DNA of 64,000 nt, from the NCBI GenBank assembly GCA_018873245.2, contig JAEMBT020000008.1, forward strand, positions 4,180,001 through 4,244,000, read 5' to 3'. The translations under genes and the position numbers were made by a program. Source of the DNA: Archegozetes longisetosus. Its lineage: Eukaryota > Arthropoda > Arachnida > Sarcoptiformes > Trhypochthoniidae. Below are positions 1 through 12,500 of this stretch, in pieces; the first letter of the stretch is position 1, and the number at the start of each line of letters is the position of its first letter. The notes under the pieces were generated by a model that did not search any database, had not been told where the DNA came from, and saw nothing but the letters and a program-made list of their open reading frames with translations.

Positions 1-517
1 CTTTAAGAACATCTAAATCTAGCTCAAAGTCAACTGACTCACAAATAGAGTCATATTTTTAGTACACTAAAACTTATTTGTTCAAATGAAGACTTGAAAA
101 GAAAATTTAGATTTATGTTCAAATTTAACTTGCACTGGCACTTATTCAACGAATCTTCATTGTTGTCTATTACAAAAGCACAACAATCAGATGGAAATAT
201 TTCGTAAAGTACATAGAAAATCAAATCAATGCCATATGAAATGACTTAAGAAAATTTTTAATTTGTTCATTGCTCAGCTCGAATTTTTGGATCTAATTTC
301 GAAAATGCTTAAGTTTAATAAAAGTCGATTAAACTTTACAAATAAATCGTGACTGAAAGAGATAGAAAATTATCTATGTTGCTTTTGTTGCGCATAAAGA
401 TCTAACATTCCAGAGCGTCAATTTTGTTAAGTTGAGCTATAAAAGGTTTAAAGTAAGCAAAACCAATGACAGAAAATGAGAAAATATTTCAGATTCAATT
501 GGACTAGCAACTGATGA
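1..517. other. No gene recognised
   Basis: AT-rich sequence with no long open frame. It may include upstream parts of the broken kinase gene that follows, but I see no readable exon. Confidence 0.4.
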
Positions 518-1933
518 AATGAAAACAGTCTATAAGTTACCGACACCTGAGTTCAAGGAAGTGGATCATGTATTAAGTGACTATCAAAATATTAAACAAG
601 CAAACTAAGGGACCTATGTCGTGGTCTATAAAGTTAAATTTCGGAAATTTGGGCAATCATTTGCCTGTAAAATTGTTTATCTAAACAGCTAAATCTACAT
701 GTTTTTCGACTATCTTTTATTTTTATTATTTAAACTGAAAAATAAAACTTAAAACTTTTAAATTTGTATCGATTTATTCAAAATAAATTTCAAACAATAA
801 AATTCAAACAAAATTCAAAGTACCATTTCATTGAAATATTCTCCCATCTTATGATCGACTCTTTGAATATTGATTTTCAGTCATTTTATGTGAAGCGATT
901 TAGAAACCATTGACTCTAGGCTTCAACTGAGGATCTGATTGAGACTTTTGGTCACTGAAGGACTTTTTAGTTTAGGAAAAAATTTTAAAACAAGGGAACA
1001 AATCGATAGAGTATGGGGGATGAGAAAGAATTTCTACTGAATTAGCGGTACAAAGTCAGCAATTTCTTTAGTTTTATGCGATAGAGAGTTATCGTGTCTT
1101 TACACTGTCGATGTCATCTTCAGTTGACGTCTTCCGTAACAGTTACTTTGACTTTTTTGCCTAAACTAAACTTATTTTCTGTTTAAAAAATTGCGACATC
1201 TCCTAAGCCCTTTGAGATACTTTGATAATCTTTTTTAGAATTCTAAGCCTGGAAACAGTTTTGAATTAATCTGTTTTCAGAATAAATGTTCTTAGAATGA
1301 AAGAAAAGTTTTATTAGTTTGAAAAACGTTAATCCAAAAACTATTGATTTGAGTGTTGTATGTTAGAGGTGAAGAATGAACTGTTTGGAAAAGATACATA
1401 GTCTGCACCTCATAAGAATGTTTGAACACTTTATAAGAATGCTTGAACACTTTATAATCAATAAAAATCTCTATGTTCATTCGATTCGCGTCCTGATGTA
1501 ATATTTCTATATTTATTTATAATTCTGGCGCCTTCATTGAAAATCTCAACAGAATATTGTTCGGGATGTCTCTCATACGTATTGTTCACATATCACTCAC
1601 AAAGACTTGAGCTATCAAATCTGCTTCTAGATGAAGAATAGAGCTTTAGTATACGACTTCGGTTTAAGTTGTGTGACATATCATACAAAACAAGATGTAA
1701 TTAAGTCGACCCCAATCTGTGGAACTGTTCCGTATATGTGACCAGAATTGTTTTTAAGATGAAACCCTACAATACGTTTCTGGTTTAAGTGTGATTGTGT
1801 ATAACTTAACGTGAAATTTAATCTACAAAATAAAATACACTAATGAGACGAAAATTAAGTCAAAGTGCAAATCTATGAAAAGAGCCAAACACAACGTAAA
1901 CATGTGATAGATATCTTGAACAAGATGTTATAA
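518..1933 (+). pseudogene. Broken protein kinase gene
   Basis: Kinase hallmarks appear in order but in different frames and with stops. A start-like Met near 521 leads to a glycine-loop relic (stop then GTYVVVYK, about 604-630), followed by FACKIV, matching the VAIK lysine strand. After a long gap, HKDL and SNLLLDEE (about 1593-1627) match the catalytic loop, in two frames. DFG lies at 1655-1663, then CGTVPYM-stop-PEL, where the stop replaces the Ala of the APE motif. A helix-F-like stretch (SLSVIVYNLT, roughly 1775-1810) and a subdomain XI relic (YEKSQTQRKHVIDILNKML) end at a stop at 1933. The style is closest to TKL/TAK1-like kinases, but that is a guess. At least three frame changes and two internal stops make a working product unlikely. 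The 690-1560 gap may hold an old intron or an insertion. Confidence 0.75.
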
Positions 1934-3505
1934 CCAGATTAAGATGAAAGAATAGATGTGTAAAACCTTTTGTTATATTGATGGATCGAAAATGAAATGA
2001 GAAAATTAGGACACATCTTAATGTTCATAAGATATAGTAAATTAAATAAGTAAAACAATTAGTAGAAGCACAACAAGTCAAACTGATGTCGCCTGAAATT
2101 ATGATTGTTGACTCAATTCATTGGTTTATCCAAATATTAATACTCAATCAAATGGCTTTTCTACTGATACTAAACTTATTATTAAGTTAGTGAGAATTTC
2201 AAATTCTTTTTTACATGAATTGAATTTTGCGAATCAAAGTTAAATAGATTGAAAACTTTTATTATTTTTTAATAAAATAATCAATTTTTTATCGAAAACT
2301 TATCTGAACTTTTCATAAAGATTCAGATCTGAACAATCTCTAAACAAATTAATTAAACACCTGAAAAGTTATGATTACGAAGAATGATTGACAAGTGTTT
2401 TGGTCGAAAATTAAATGATAAAAATGAGAGGAAATCTGTGAAATTAATTTGTAAATCAACGTATGAATAAGAGTGTGAGAAACGGTATAACTTTCTAGTA
2501 GAATAGAATTAAACATGTTCAATGTTTTGCTTCAGTATTATTATGAGGGTTAGCACTATTTCCAAAAGTTAACTAATTAATAACTTGACAAGATTAATGT
2601 GCATTGAAAGTTTACAAATTACTATATTGAGTTGATGTTGTGTATTGAAATAAGAAAAATTTATAAAACCTTATAACTCAAATAATAGTTTCTACACAGT
2701 AATATTTATTGTTAACTTATCTAAGTGAGTGACTTAAGTAAGCTATTAGGTTCCTAAGTTACTTAAGTTACTTGACTTAAGTTACTTGACTTAAGTTACT
2801 TAAGTTACTTGACTTAAGTTACTTAAGTTACCTGATATACTAAAAATAAAGATTAACATTAATAATATAAAAAATTTTTATTTAAGTTATACAAACTATA
2901 CAATTAAATTATTTAATAATTAAAAGAGTAAAACATTCTATTTTATATATAAAATAGAAGATTAAATAAAGGTTTACAATAAATTGACTAATTTATTATC
3001 TAAATAAATAAGTTTTTAGAGCAAACTCGAACAGTAGCCAAAAACCAAAATTAGAAATAAGCTGAAAAAAGTGAATTTCATACAAGATTAACCTTCGCAT
3101 TAGCAAGCATTAAACAAATAGAATATAAGACGTTAACTAGGAATCGATTGGAAGAAAAGATGGACCAGATATGGTTTGTATAGAAAACAAGTTCTCAAAA
3201 CAGGTGTTGTAAACAAGTATTTTTGTGCATTTGTAATATTAGCAATGAATGCATGTAATTTTCATATAAGAATTAGTTTGATTTCTTAAACTGCATTCTA
3301 TATGATTTAGCCTTAAGTTTTCATATCTATATATCTAATATAAATATGATAACAACACAGATATGATTTCAACTGAATAGATTAAAAAGTAGACAAATTT
3401 GACTGATAAGTCATTTTGTAAATATATTTGAACATAAATTAAGTTTGGTTAGCAAACACATCTACAATTGATTTAAATAAATTATAAGTGATTAGAAAAG
3501 TTTGA
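1934..3505. other. Gene-free stretch with tandem repeats
   Basis: No gene seen. It holds a tandem array at 2732-2833 (see separate entry) and otherwise plain AT-rich sequence. Confidence 0.4.
2732..2833. repeat. Tandem array of AAGTTACTTG/AAGTTACTTA
   Basis: About ten near-copies of a 10-12 bp unit around acttaagttactt. The reverse complement of this unit recurs in the array at 57903-58005. Confidence 0.85.
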
Positions 3506-4741
3506 TTATAAATGTTGTTCAATATTTTCTGCCTGAAGATAATCTTGCGACTGAGACAACTGCTTAGCTGGCTGATCGTTTTGCGGCTCAAATTCAGAGC
3601 TAGTCTGGTCAGGCTTTATGGCCGGAGGCACAAAAAATTGTTTGCTGAGAGTTTGTTGAAGGAGAGACTGCTGAATGAGTTGAGCTTCAGGTGACATTCG
3701 CCTGAATAGATAAGAAATTAATAAGAGAGGAGTTAAGGGTTTCGGAGCAAATATCAATTAGCATGCCTGGTGTGTCGCTTAAGAAGGTAGTTATATCCGT
3801 CCGAAGAACCTTGATCAGTTGACAAGTAGAATGGGAACGAATATAATTTTTTGAATGTAAACACTGGTGTTGTTCCTGATTGAGCGAATGAGTCTCCCTT
3901 AGATTGCAAAGACTGCGCATCGTGATCCCCCTGAGGACTCAAACCCGCAGAACGAACAAACTGATCTAATACTTGATGGAAGTCTATTGTTCCTGGAGAT
4001 TGACCGTATGCTTGTGGCGTGAAAGTTGCCGGCGGCGTGTAAGATGTTGACGGTGTGTAGGATGTTGACGGTGTGTATGAATTTGATGGTGCATAAGATG
4101 AGTATTGGTTGGAAGCTGAAGCCACCGGATATCCAGAATAGCTTTGATAACCATTTTGGAAGTAATTAGGAGTATATGATAGACCTGGATATACAGGTAA
4201 AGCATATGATGGATAAGAAGCCGATGCCTGACCGTATGAGCCAAATGAGTAGGGTTGATTCACTTGAGCTGTCCCTTGAAAACCCTGTTCAGTTCAAATT
4301 CAAATATTTATTCATATCAATGTAAAACTAATTTTCACGCATATTTTCAACTCTACTAAAGTTTACAGTTGTGCAAAGGCTGTAAATGATTTGCAAAGTT
4401 ATGAAAAAATGTATTTTTATAGAAAGTTTGTGTGAAAAAAAAGTTTCGCAACAAATTAGCTGTAATTTGAGGTATATTTGTAGGAGAAAAAGACATAAGT
4501 TGCTATTTATGGTTAAGGAATTAGTTGTAAAGTAATTTATTTATGAACTAGACGGGAATGTTATAAAGTGTTTTTGTAATATCCCAAATAAGCATGAAGT
4601 GCGAAAACTATTATAATGCCGGATAACCATTCAAATCATGCCTAAAGGCATTCACTCCTATTTTACTGAACTAGTTATGCAATGTTAAGGCCACTAAATA
4701 TATTTGTGTCATTCTATTTTGTCATGTACTTATTTTACCAT

Positions 4742-4778
<37 letters not shown>

Positions 4779-5848
4779 TCCTATTGTCTACTTATTACCT
4801 ATATTTATCTTATTTATTATAACTTCTCAATTTAAGGATCATTTCTATAATATTACTATTTGTATTATGCTAGTTATTCCATGTGACTCAATGTTTATTT
4901 GGTTAATATATCCATTATATAACTATAACCTTACTCTCATCATGATTATTATACAGTTATCTGGTTATAGTGAACAGTTTAATGTACTAGAAATTCATTG
5001 ATTGTAATGGAAGTTTACTATTTTGAGCACAGTGTGCATAGTTTGCAAACTAAACAAATGTTCGAATAGTGCACACTATAGTTGTATATTCACTATGTCC
5101 CAATCTTATAGAAAGAATCGACTAATTTATTCAATTATAACTAAGCTCTTAATAGGATGACAAATGCTCTAAAGGTCAGCAACGGTTTAAAATACTTTAG
5201 AAACAAGTAATACATCAATACGGATAGAAAAGACAAAGAGAAACATTGAAACCAAAAAGATAAAATTAGACCTTACTGTTTGTTTTCTTCTGCCAGTGAA
5301 CCATCTTTTAATGATGTTGCCTATACTTCGAGGTGATCTCACTAGAGCTGATTGAGATGATATTTCACTGCTCACAAATGTGACACCAATTATTAGTAGT
5401 AATACTGATGACATATATACCTGTAATTTAAATAAGTTATATCAACTCATTCCATCACTCTAATAACTCTATTTTATTTTTATTCAGTCTTTTTTGGCTC
5501 TATTTTTGTCCCGCTTAAGTCAATTTTCTTCTAAATTGACTTCATTTTCCACTCAAACAGTTCGAGATTTCAAATTAAATTTCAAATTAAACTTCTCTGA
5601 AAGCGATCTTTACTTGAAAAGCACGTGTCAAAATATAGTGAAAAATGCAAACAAATTGTTAAATTGTTAAACTTATCAAACTGAAAAACAAACAAACTTA
5701 ACCATTGCTAACAACAGTTAGACTTAGGAGCTTAATTTTCCAAAAGCTAAACTATTTATAATCTAAAACTATTTCTATAGTTATGAAAACATAATCAAAT
5801 GATAAAAAAGTTAGATTTAGCATCTCTTACCGGATTGAAGTTAGCCAT
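3506..5848 (-). CDS. Secreted Tyr/Pro/Ser-rich protein, unknown function
   Basis: Exon 1 (5848-5831) codes MANFNP. Exon 2 (5420-5277) continues VYMSSVLLLIIGVTF, completing a signal peptide, then a basic stretch ending GRRKQT before a GTAAGG donor. Exon 3 begins at 4284 after ACAG and codes a low-complexity region rich in Tyr, Ser and Pro with a threefold SYTPS repeat. If read through, it stops at 3754 (230 residues). The alternative is a donor at 3862 (phase 2) and a branch-like GCTAAT, with an acceptor leading to a last exon 3701-3506. That exon is Gln-rich (AQLIQQSLLQQTLSKQ) and would give about 259 residues. The protein is probably an extracellular or cuticle-associated structural protein; no RR domain is present. 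Exons 1-3 are well supported; the C-terminus is uncertain. Confidence 0.6.
4743..4777. repeat. (CT)n microsatellite
   Basis: About 17 CT units inside intron 2 of the Tyr/Pro/Ser-rich gene. Confidence 0.95.
4952..5129 (-). mobile_element. MITE-like element, TACAGT family, reversed copy
   Basis: It begins TACAGTTATCTGGTTATAGTG and contains ttaatgtactagaaat and cagtgtgcatagt. These match the reverse complement of the element at 13325-13496. The right end is worn. It lies in an intron of the Tyr/Pro/Ser-rich gene. Confidence 0.6.
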
Positions 5849-8800
5849 GGTTAGAACAGTTGCATTAGCACCTAATCAAAGAGACTGCTCAAAGACACTG
5901 CTCAAAGACACTGATCAAAGACACTGATCAAAGAGACCAAATGAAAGGAGACTAATTAAAAGAGTAGCAAAAGGTTTAGGCGTAAAGTAAAAAAGGCAGA
6001 GTGGTTGGCATGAAAATAGAAGATGAAACGTTGTCAAGTGAGTACTGTAAAGTAATAAATAGGGTGTAGATGTTGGCTTCTTGTAAATTATTCTGACGGA
6101 GCTGTTTGCTTGACCTGAAACCAGTTGACTTTTGCTTCCGTTTAGGAAACTATAACATAATGTCTGCAACGTACGTAATGTTTCAAGTGCATAATGTCTG
6201 AAATACACTAATGTCTCAAGGTACCCTCCCTTCGACCCAACTGGAAATGTACGCTACAGTTTACTATATGTTTACTTCCAATCCCAGTAACCTATTATAC
6301 AACACTTTTTAGATTTGATATATATTTAGTTCTATTATACTTATCTTTTCCATCTTTTCTATCTGTTTTATAGATTTTTAGTCTTATATTTGGTCTATTT
6401 CATTTATTTTAACTTTAACTACATTTGTATATCTATTTAATCTTGTATATTTTTATACATTTTTATATATTTATATATATGTTCTCGCTCTTCAAAACTA
6501 ATCATATTTTTTCTCTCTTTATCAACTCGTTCTCAGTGATCGGTCTCAAGATGACATTTGCCAACAATAATTCTCATGAATAAATTTATATTTAGACCTA
6601 TCCAGTATTGATTACTAGATGTTAAGCACGAAAAACCGTGTCTAAAATATATGCTATTCAAGTGTCACAAATATTTGAAGGCATGGACTGAGGAATAAGG
6701 ATGAGATACTGCTAACATTGGAAATCTAAATTTTTCCCGTTTATAAATTACATGCTTTTTAAGTCATATTCAATTGCTATTGATGCCAGCTCGGAATCAG
6801 CTCTGAATCAGCTCTGAATTAATCATATATTTTCAGACAGTAGATCTCGAGATTTGATTAACTTTTCTATGAAAGGGTAGTGAGAAAAATATCTAAAAAG
6901 TTGCCTTTACGATAAGTGATAGATTTTGAAATGATTGAAGAATATGTAGATAGTTTATAGTCGTATATAACTAATGACTGATGAAACGTATAAATAATGA
7001 TTACTATGAATTGATCTGTTGACATAATTACTAAACTAACTAAAATGTTGAACAAAATCATAGTTGAATGCATAGTAAAATAGATTTTACCTATATTTGG
7101 GTTGGACATCCAAATATAAGGTTGTATGATTGACATTAACGATAACTTAATTATAACCTTAATAGTTGTAAAAAAAACTTGAATCGACATGGGTAAACAG
7201 TGTCGATGTGGACCAACCATAAACCTATTTAGGTAATCAATTTTGCTCACTTTATCAGTACTCAATTTTTGCTCACTTTATCAGTACTCAATTTTAATAG
7301 TCCGTTATACCAACTAGAAAAACAACTCATATCTCTATCATTACACCTTGCTCTTCATTTTCTTCTCTTTTATTTCTTTTTTTATATCTGTTTGATTTTT
7401 ACGTTTGTTTTTAATGCTATTTTCGATACTCTATAAGTTTATTAATACCTTTAATGTTATGGTTTGGTGGTAAGCACTACCGTGGTCAGCCATTAGGGTG
7501 CTAGAAATCTGAAATTGTTTCATTCAACATCAGACTTTATTGAATGAAAATTTAAAATAAAACATTTTTCTCTATTTGAATCATCTTTAGCAAATTCAAT
7601 AAGATTATTTAAATTTAAACATGAAACAATTTCTCTTTTGACTCAAATTGCAGCTAAACCGTTCAAATATTTGACATATAATTTCTTAAATAACTTTAAA
7701 TTACTTCATTAGTTCAAACGAAAAATTTATTAAAAACAAATCATTATTTGAGCCAAATCTAAAAAGATCTTAAAAATTGATTTAATTGCAAGTGTTTTTT
7801 ACATTTATTGAAAAGTTTGATTATTTGATTGCATGTAATAATTGAGCTGATCAAGTATAAAACTGAATAACTTGTATGATTCAAAAGTATTTAACTTGAT
7901 CTATCAGGCGTTCGCGATAAAGCTAACTTGAAAAATATTTCAAAAATATTTCAAAACCTTATTTCTCAAGTAATTTTGATAAGAATGTTATGAATGTGAA
8001 TGATTGAGTCTAATTTAGAACATTTTATATGAATTAAGTTCACAGATAAACGAAATATACACCAAAAATGGTGTATGAAATAAATGAGAGAGTTTTATCG
8101 TGAACATTTTCCAAACCAGTTAAGGCCTGTTTCAAGTGCGATGCATTTGCAAAATTTAGTTTTATCAGTTTTTTCTCCACTTTAAACATTACTTTTGTTT
8201 AATTGCTCATAAAAATAGAAATTATCATTTCTAAGGTTACTAATCAGTGAATAGAGATACCAACTTTTTAAAATTGGTTACTCATATGATTTAACTGCAA
8301 ATGTTAAAGTTAACTGACGCTCGATATCAGTTTTAAAACTACACTACAGTATTGCTTCTCTCGACTGTGAAAATAGCTTTTTCATTCTTAAATGCTGTTT
8401 CAAAAGTTTCTGTAACACCTTTTTATGTAACAAATTTTTTACTAAAGATTTAGACTTAGAATTTGAAGAAGATTTGGAGGGCTATAGCTCCCAAGCTCCC
8501 TGTTGGCTGCTGCCATTACAACGCATCACTCGTTGTGACTATCAATGATTATTAAGATTATGAGTGCACACGCTTGAATCAGTGAATGCACAACGTTACT
8601 GTTTAACTTGTTTGATTTTTTTCTAAACTTAAATTATTGATGTTTTTTATAATTTAAAAAACGTTTAAGTAGTAAACCGATTATCAGTTTGAACGATGGT
8701 AATTTTCATTTTGAGACAATTTGAGTGACAGAAAATAATTTTCTCAACAATAAAGAAAATAAATGAGTAAAAATAATTGAGTAATTAAGAGAAGTTCTCT

Positions 8801-9528
8801 AATAAAAAATATAAGTCATTTAGTCAAATAGCGCTGTCAAAGCTTGAGAGCAATTTCTCATTAAACAAAACTCACACCAACTCAATCAAGTTGATGATCA
8901 TTAGCGAAAAAACAGTTTCAAAACTAAGCGTCTCATTAGTTCAGTGCTATAAAGTAGTATCTGAGATGTTGTTAGAATAAGAGATAGGACTGTATAGAAG
9001 TTTTGTAGAAGTGATAGAAGAATATGCAAAGTAGAAAATTGAAGTGAATTGTTAGAGAGGTGAATATGAAACAGAGCATATCTAAAATAGGAATACTAGA
9101 AACGTTAAATTAAAGGTATATCCTTGAGAATTAGTTATAAAGCGATATATTTTTCTATCTTACATTTCTCATTATTCTATTTTGTTTTTGATTTCACTTT
9201 TTTTCTCTTATTCAAAACTTATTATCTCTTCTCTTATCCGTTGAAGTTATCTAACATATACTCTTCTTATCATCATCATCTCTTTACTCCATATTAAATT
9301 TGAATTTTGTTTAGACCAATCACTTCAGTGAACAGATTTGTAATGAAGTGAGGAAAGAGAGCCAAAAGTTTTAAGTGATTTTGGTTTAATATGAAAATAG
9401 TTTCTACTTAAGTCATTTTTAATACATTTATACATAAAAAAAACGCCTAATTATTGACTCATTTGGCAAAACAGGAAACAATCATATTTTTGAAAATCTT
9501 ATTTAAATATTAGTTAACTATCTTATAA
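5849..9528. other. Gene-free stretch
   Basis: No supported gene. A short direct repeat (agacactgctcaa / agacactgatcaa) lies at 5880-5940. A small hairpin (atacacc...ggtgtat) lies near 8060. A worn copy of the 15503 mini-element may lie at about 8941-8995. Open frames of 97 and 132 codons on the minus strand look accidental. Confidence 0.4.
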
Positions 9529-12500
9529 TCACTTCCAGTTACTATCATCGATGTGATCGTATTTCTGCCAATTGATCACATTTAAAACCTTATGCGACAA
9601 TTTGGTTGGCGATGAAGTGCTTGTATTGATGTTTATATTTTCGGTACTGCTCTCAGTTATGGTTTGGCTGTAACTATAATTTTTAGGAATATTTTCTTTC
9701 TTTTCTACTTCTTGGCTCTGCTCCTCATCATAATTTCCGTAATATTGATCTTCCTCAACATTATCAAAGTTAGCACCATCTGGCGAGTTCCTCTGCTCCT
9801 TATCGATCTCTTGTTCATCATCGATATCTTGCTGGCCGTCGATGTCTTGCTGACCATCTATGTTTTGCTGATCATCGATGTCTTGTTGGACTTTCTGTTG
9901 ATTTATAAGCGGAGTTGATTGATGCGCCGTCTTTATAGGTGATTCTGTATGGATTCTTGTACCGAATTTGGGTATTTGCATTTGAGTTATTTGGGGAGGA
10001 ATAGTCTGCGAACCTGATTCAAAATTCAAAAATACCCTTTTTCAACTGTTAGTTTTTGCATCAATTTACGTCGATCTCAACTTTTATTAGTTGAGTTTTA
10101 GGACTCAATTATTCTCAAAATCAATCTTCGATTAGTCTTAAAAATTAGACAACTTTTCGATTCCAATGCATTTAGTTTAATACGATTTAGTAATAATTTA
10201 GCTCAAAGTTAGACAACAATCAATTAATTAGTACAATATTAGTTAAAGTTTAATTTCAAAACATATAATAAGTAGTGATTAGTTTACAAAGTTTAGTAAA
10301 GTTTAGTTTATTTTAGTTAATTTCATTTAATTTAGTTAATCTCAATTAATATTAGTTAATATTAGTTAATATTAGTTAATATTAGTTAATTTCAATTAAT
10401 CTTCCATTAAGTTAGTAGTGAATATCAAAAAATAATTAGAAAATCAATTACATTTTGCTATCAAGAAAGATAAATAATCGAATAAATTATATTTAAGCAG
10501 ATGTAGTATATTTAGATAACGTACCCAACAATGGTTTGATATTAGGAATCGATTCAGTAACAGGTGTAGGGAATGGTGTTACAATATATGATGAAGGAGA
10601 TAATGCTTGATTATTGACAGAATCGTCTTTCGGATTTTTCTCTCCTGATTCTCCACTTATTCCCAGTTCCACTGGTTTATATATGTTAGGAATAGCTTCC
10701 GTTGGTGTACTAATACTCGCACTATTCTGTGTTTGATAGGGTTGTATTTCGATATGTCTCTGCTCTACATACGATCTGTCGTCTGGTTGAGTTCTTGGTT
10801 TATATTCACCTCTTTGTCGCTTACTCGGCTCATATGATGATGGTTTTCTAGGCTGAGGAGGTTGACTGATCTGTGGACGATCAGGTCTTAAAGGCTGATA
10901 AACTTGTGGCTTGATTGGTCTTCGCGGCTGATCTATTGGGAACTCATCATCTCTTTGAACTGGAAGCTCATCATCTTCTGGGCTTTGGACGTGTTTCTGT
11001 TCCGGATGTTGACGATATGGCGGGGAAGGCGCTGTTGGTTTTTGTGGCCTATTCTGCGGCCGAAACGCTGGTGAAATTTCTTGTGACGGAGGAATAACTT
11101 TTGTCATTATGACGACTGGAGTTTTCACGCCTTTATTTTAGGAAACAATGTGTAGGTTTTAGTCAAACATATTATTTAGTTTTGTGCTCTCATTTGTTTT
11201 GCTAATTAGTCAAACAGTTGAAAGTTTGGTTAAACAATTAGAACATACCTTCGTAGGGATCACGTCCAGTCAAATAAGGCTTTTGGTCAAGCTTAGGATC
11301 TAAGGGTTGTGTTGGTTTTTGTTCTCTTTGTTTAGGTCTTGGAGGTCGATCTCTATCAAGAGGACTTTTAGGTCGACCGAATTTTTGTTCATAAGTATCT
11401 TTGACAAAGCGATCGTCGCTTATACTTTTATCGTCATAATCAACATCGATATGTTGTTGGCCTTCGGGGCCAAAAGAGCGATCGTGACCGCTATCAACAT
11501 CTGATTGGGATCTTTTATCGTCACTCATAAAAATTGGGCCATTTGTCACATAAACTTTAGTGGGTCTTCGAAGTCTTTTATCTCTATTATCTCTATCTAC
11601 ATCTTGTTTGTCCTGATTTGCTATAAATGAGCTTCTATTGAATAACGGACTGTCTCTATTTGTTTGTCCTTTCGTTTTTTCACCATCTCTGTCACTTAAT
11701 GATGTGTCATATGTGTCATAGCGCGATCTACTAATGCCCACACCCTTCTCAACTGGATCTTTGTCTTCGAACACAGGCCTATTGATTGGACTTATTCTTC
11801 TGAGTTTTGGTTCATCTGGTATGTTACTTCTATCATCATCTTGTCTTCTTTTGAACTCGTCGTATTCATCAATTCTGTCGTCGTCAAACAAAGATGGTCC
11901 TCCTTTATAAGGTTTAATTCTAGGTCCTATCAAACCAATTAAAAGCTTTAGTATGCAATCGCATATTTTTTGCTGCTATCACGCATTATTTTGTTGCAAA
12001 TCACAATCGAATTTGCGTGAATTTAAGGTCAGACTAGACTAGACCTGACTTAAACTAACTTTGATTTAACACTAAGATACAACAATTATGTGTATATGAT
12101 AGCAAACTGGATCACTTGAACTGATCTGACGCGTCAACAATGCTTCTACATGAATGAAGTGAAGCGCGCGTCAATCCAGTTATAGTGACTGTTATTCTAT
12201 CCAAAAATACCTTTTGTCGCTTCAATGAATCCAAAATTTGTAGGCCTACTTGGACCACCTTTTTGTATATCATATCCACGACTAGGACCATCAGTACTGC
12301 CAACATTTGATCCTCTATTATCATCAAATACAGAATCTCTGCTCGGAATATTATGTTTGCGATCAGCATCTCTTCCATATCCTCTATCAAAAGGTTGTGG
12401 AGGAGAAGGAGGTGGTAGCGGAACAGATGGCAGAGATGGTGGACTTATTCTGTCTCGATTGTAGTTTGGATCCCTTTGGTTGCCTCTGAAACTCGATCCC

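Noticed and set aside
6867-7265. 132-codon minus-strand frame
   Set aside because: Low-complexity AT-driven make-up, no family likeness, no splice context.
7459-7503. tRNA-like look of ggtttggtggtaagcactaccgtggtc
   Set aside because: No B box and no cloverleaf could be formed.
12225-12489. Plus-strand frames opposite the long cuticle gene
   Set aside because: The minus strand has matched exons, phases and a recognised domain; these frames have none.
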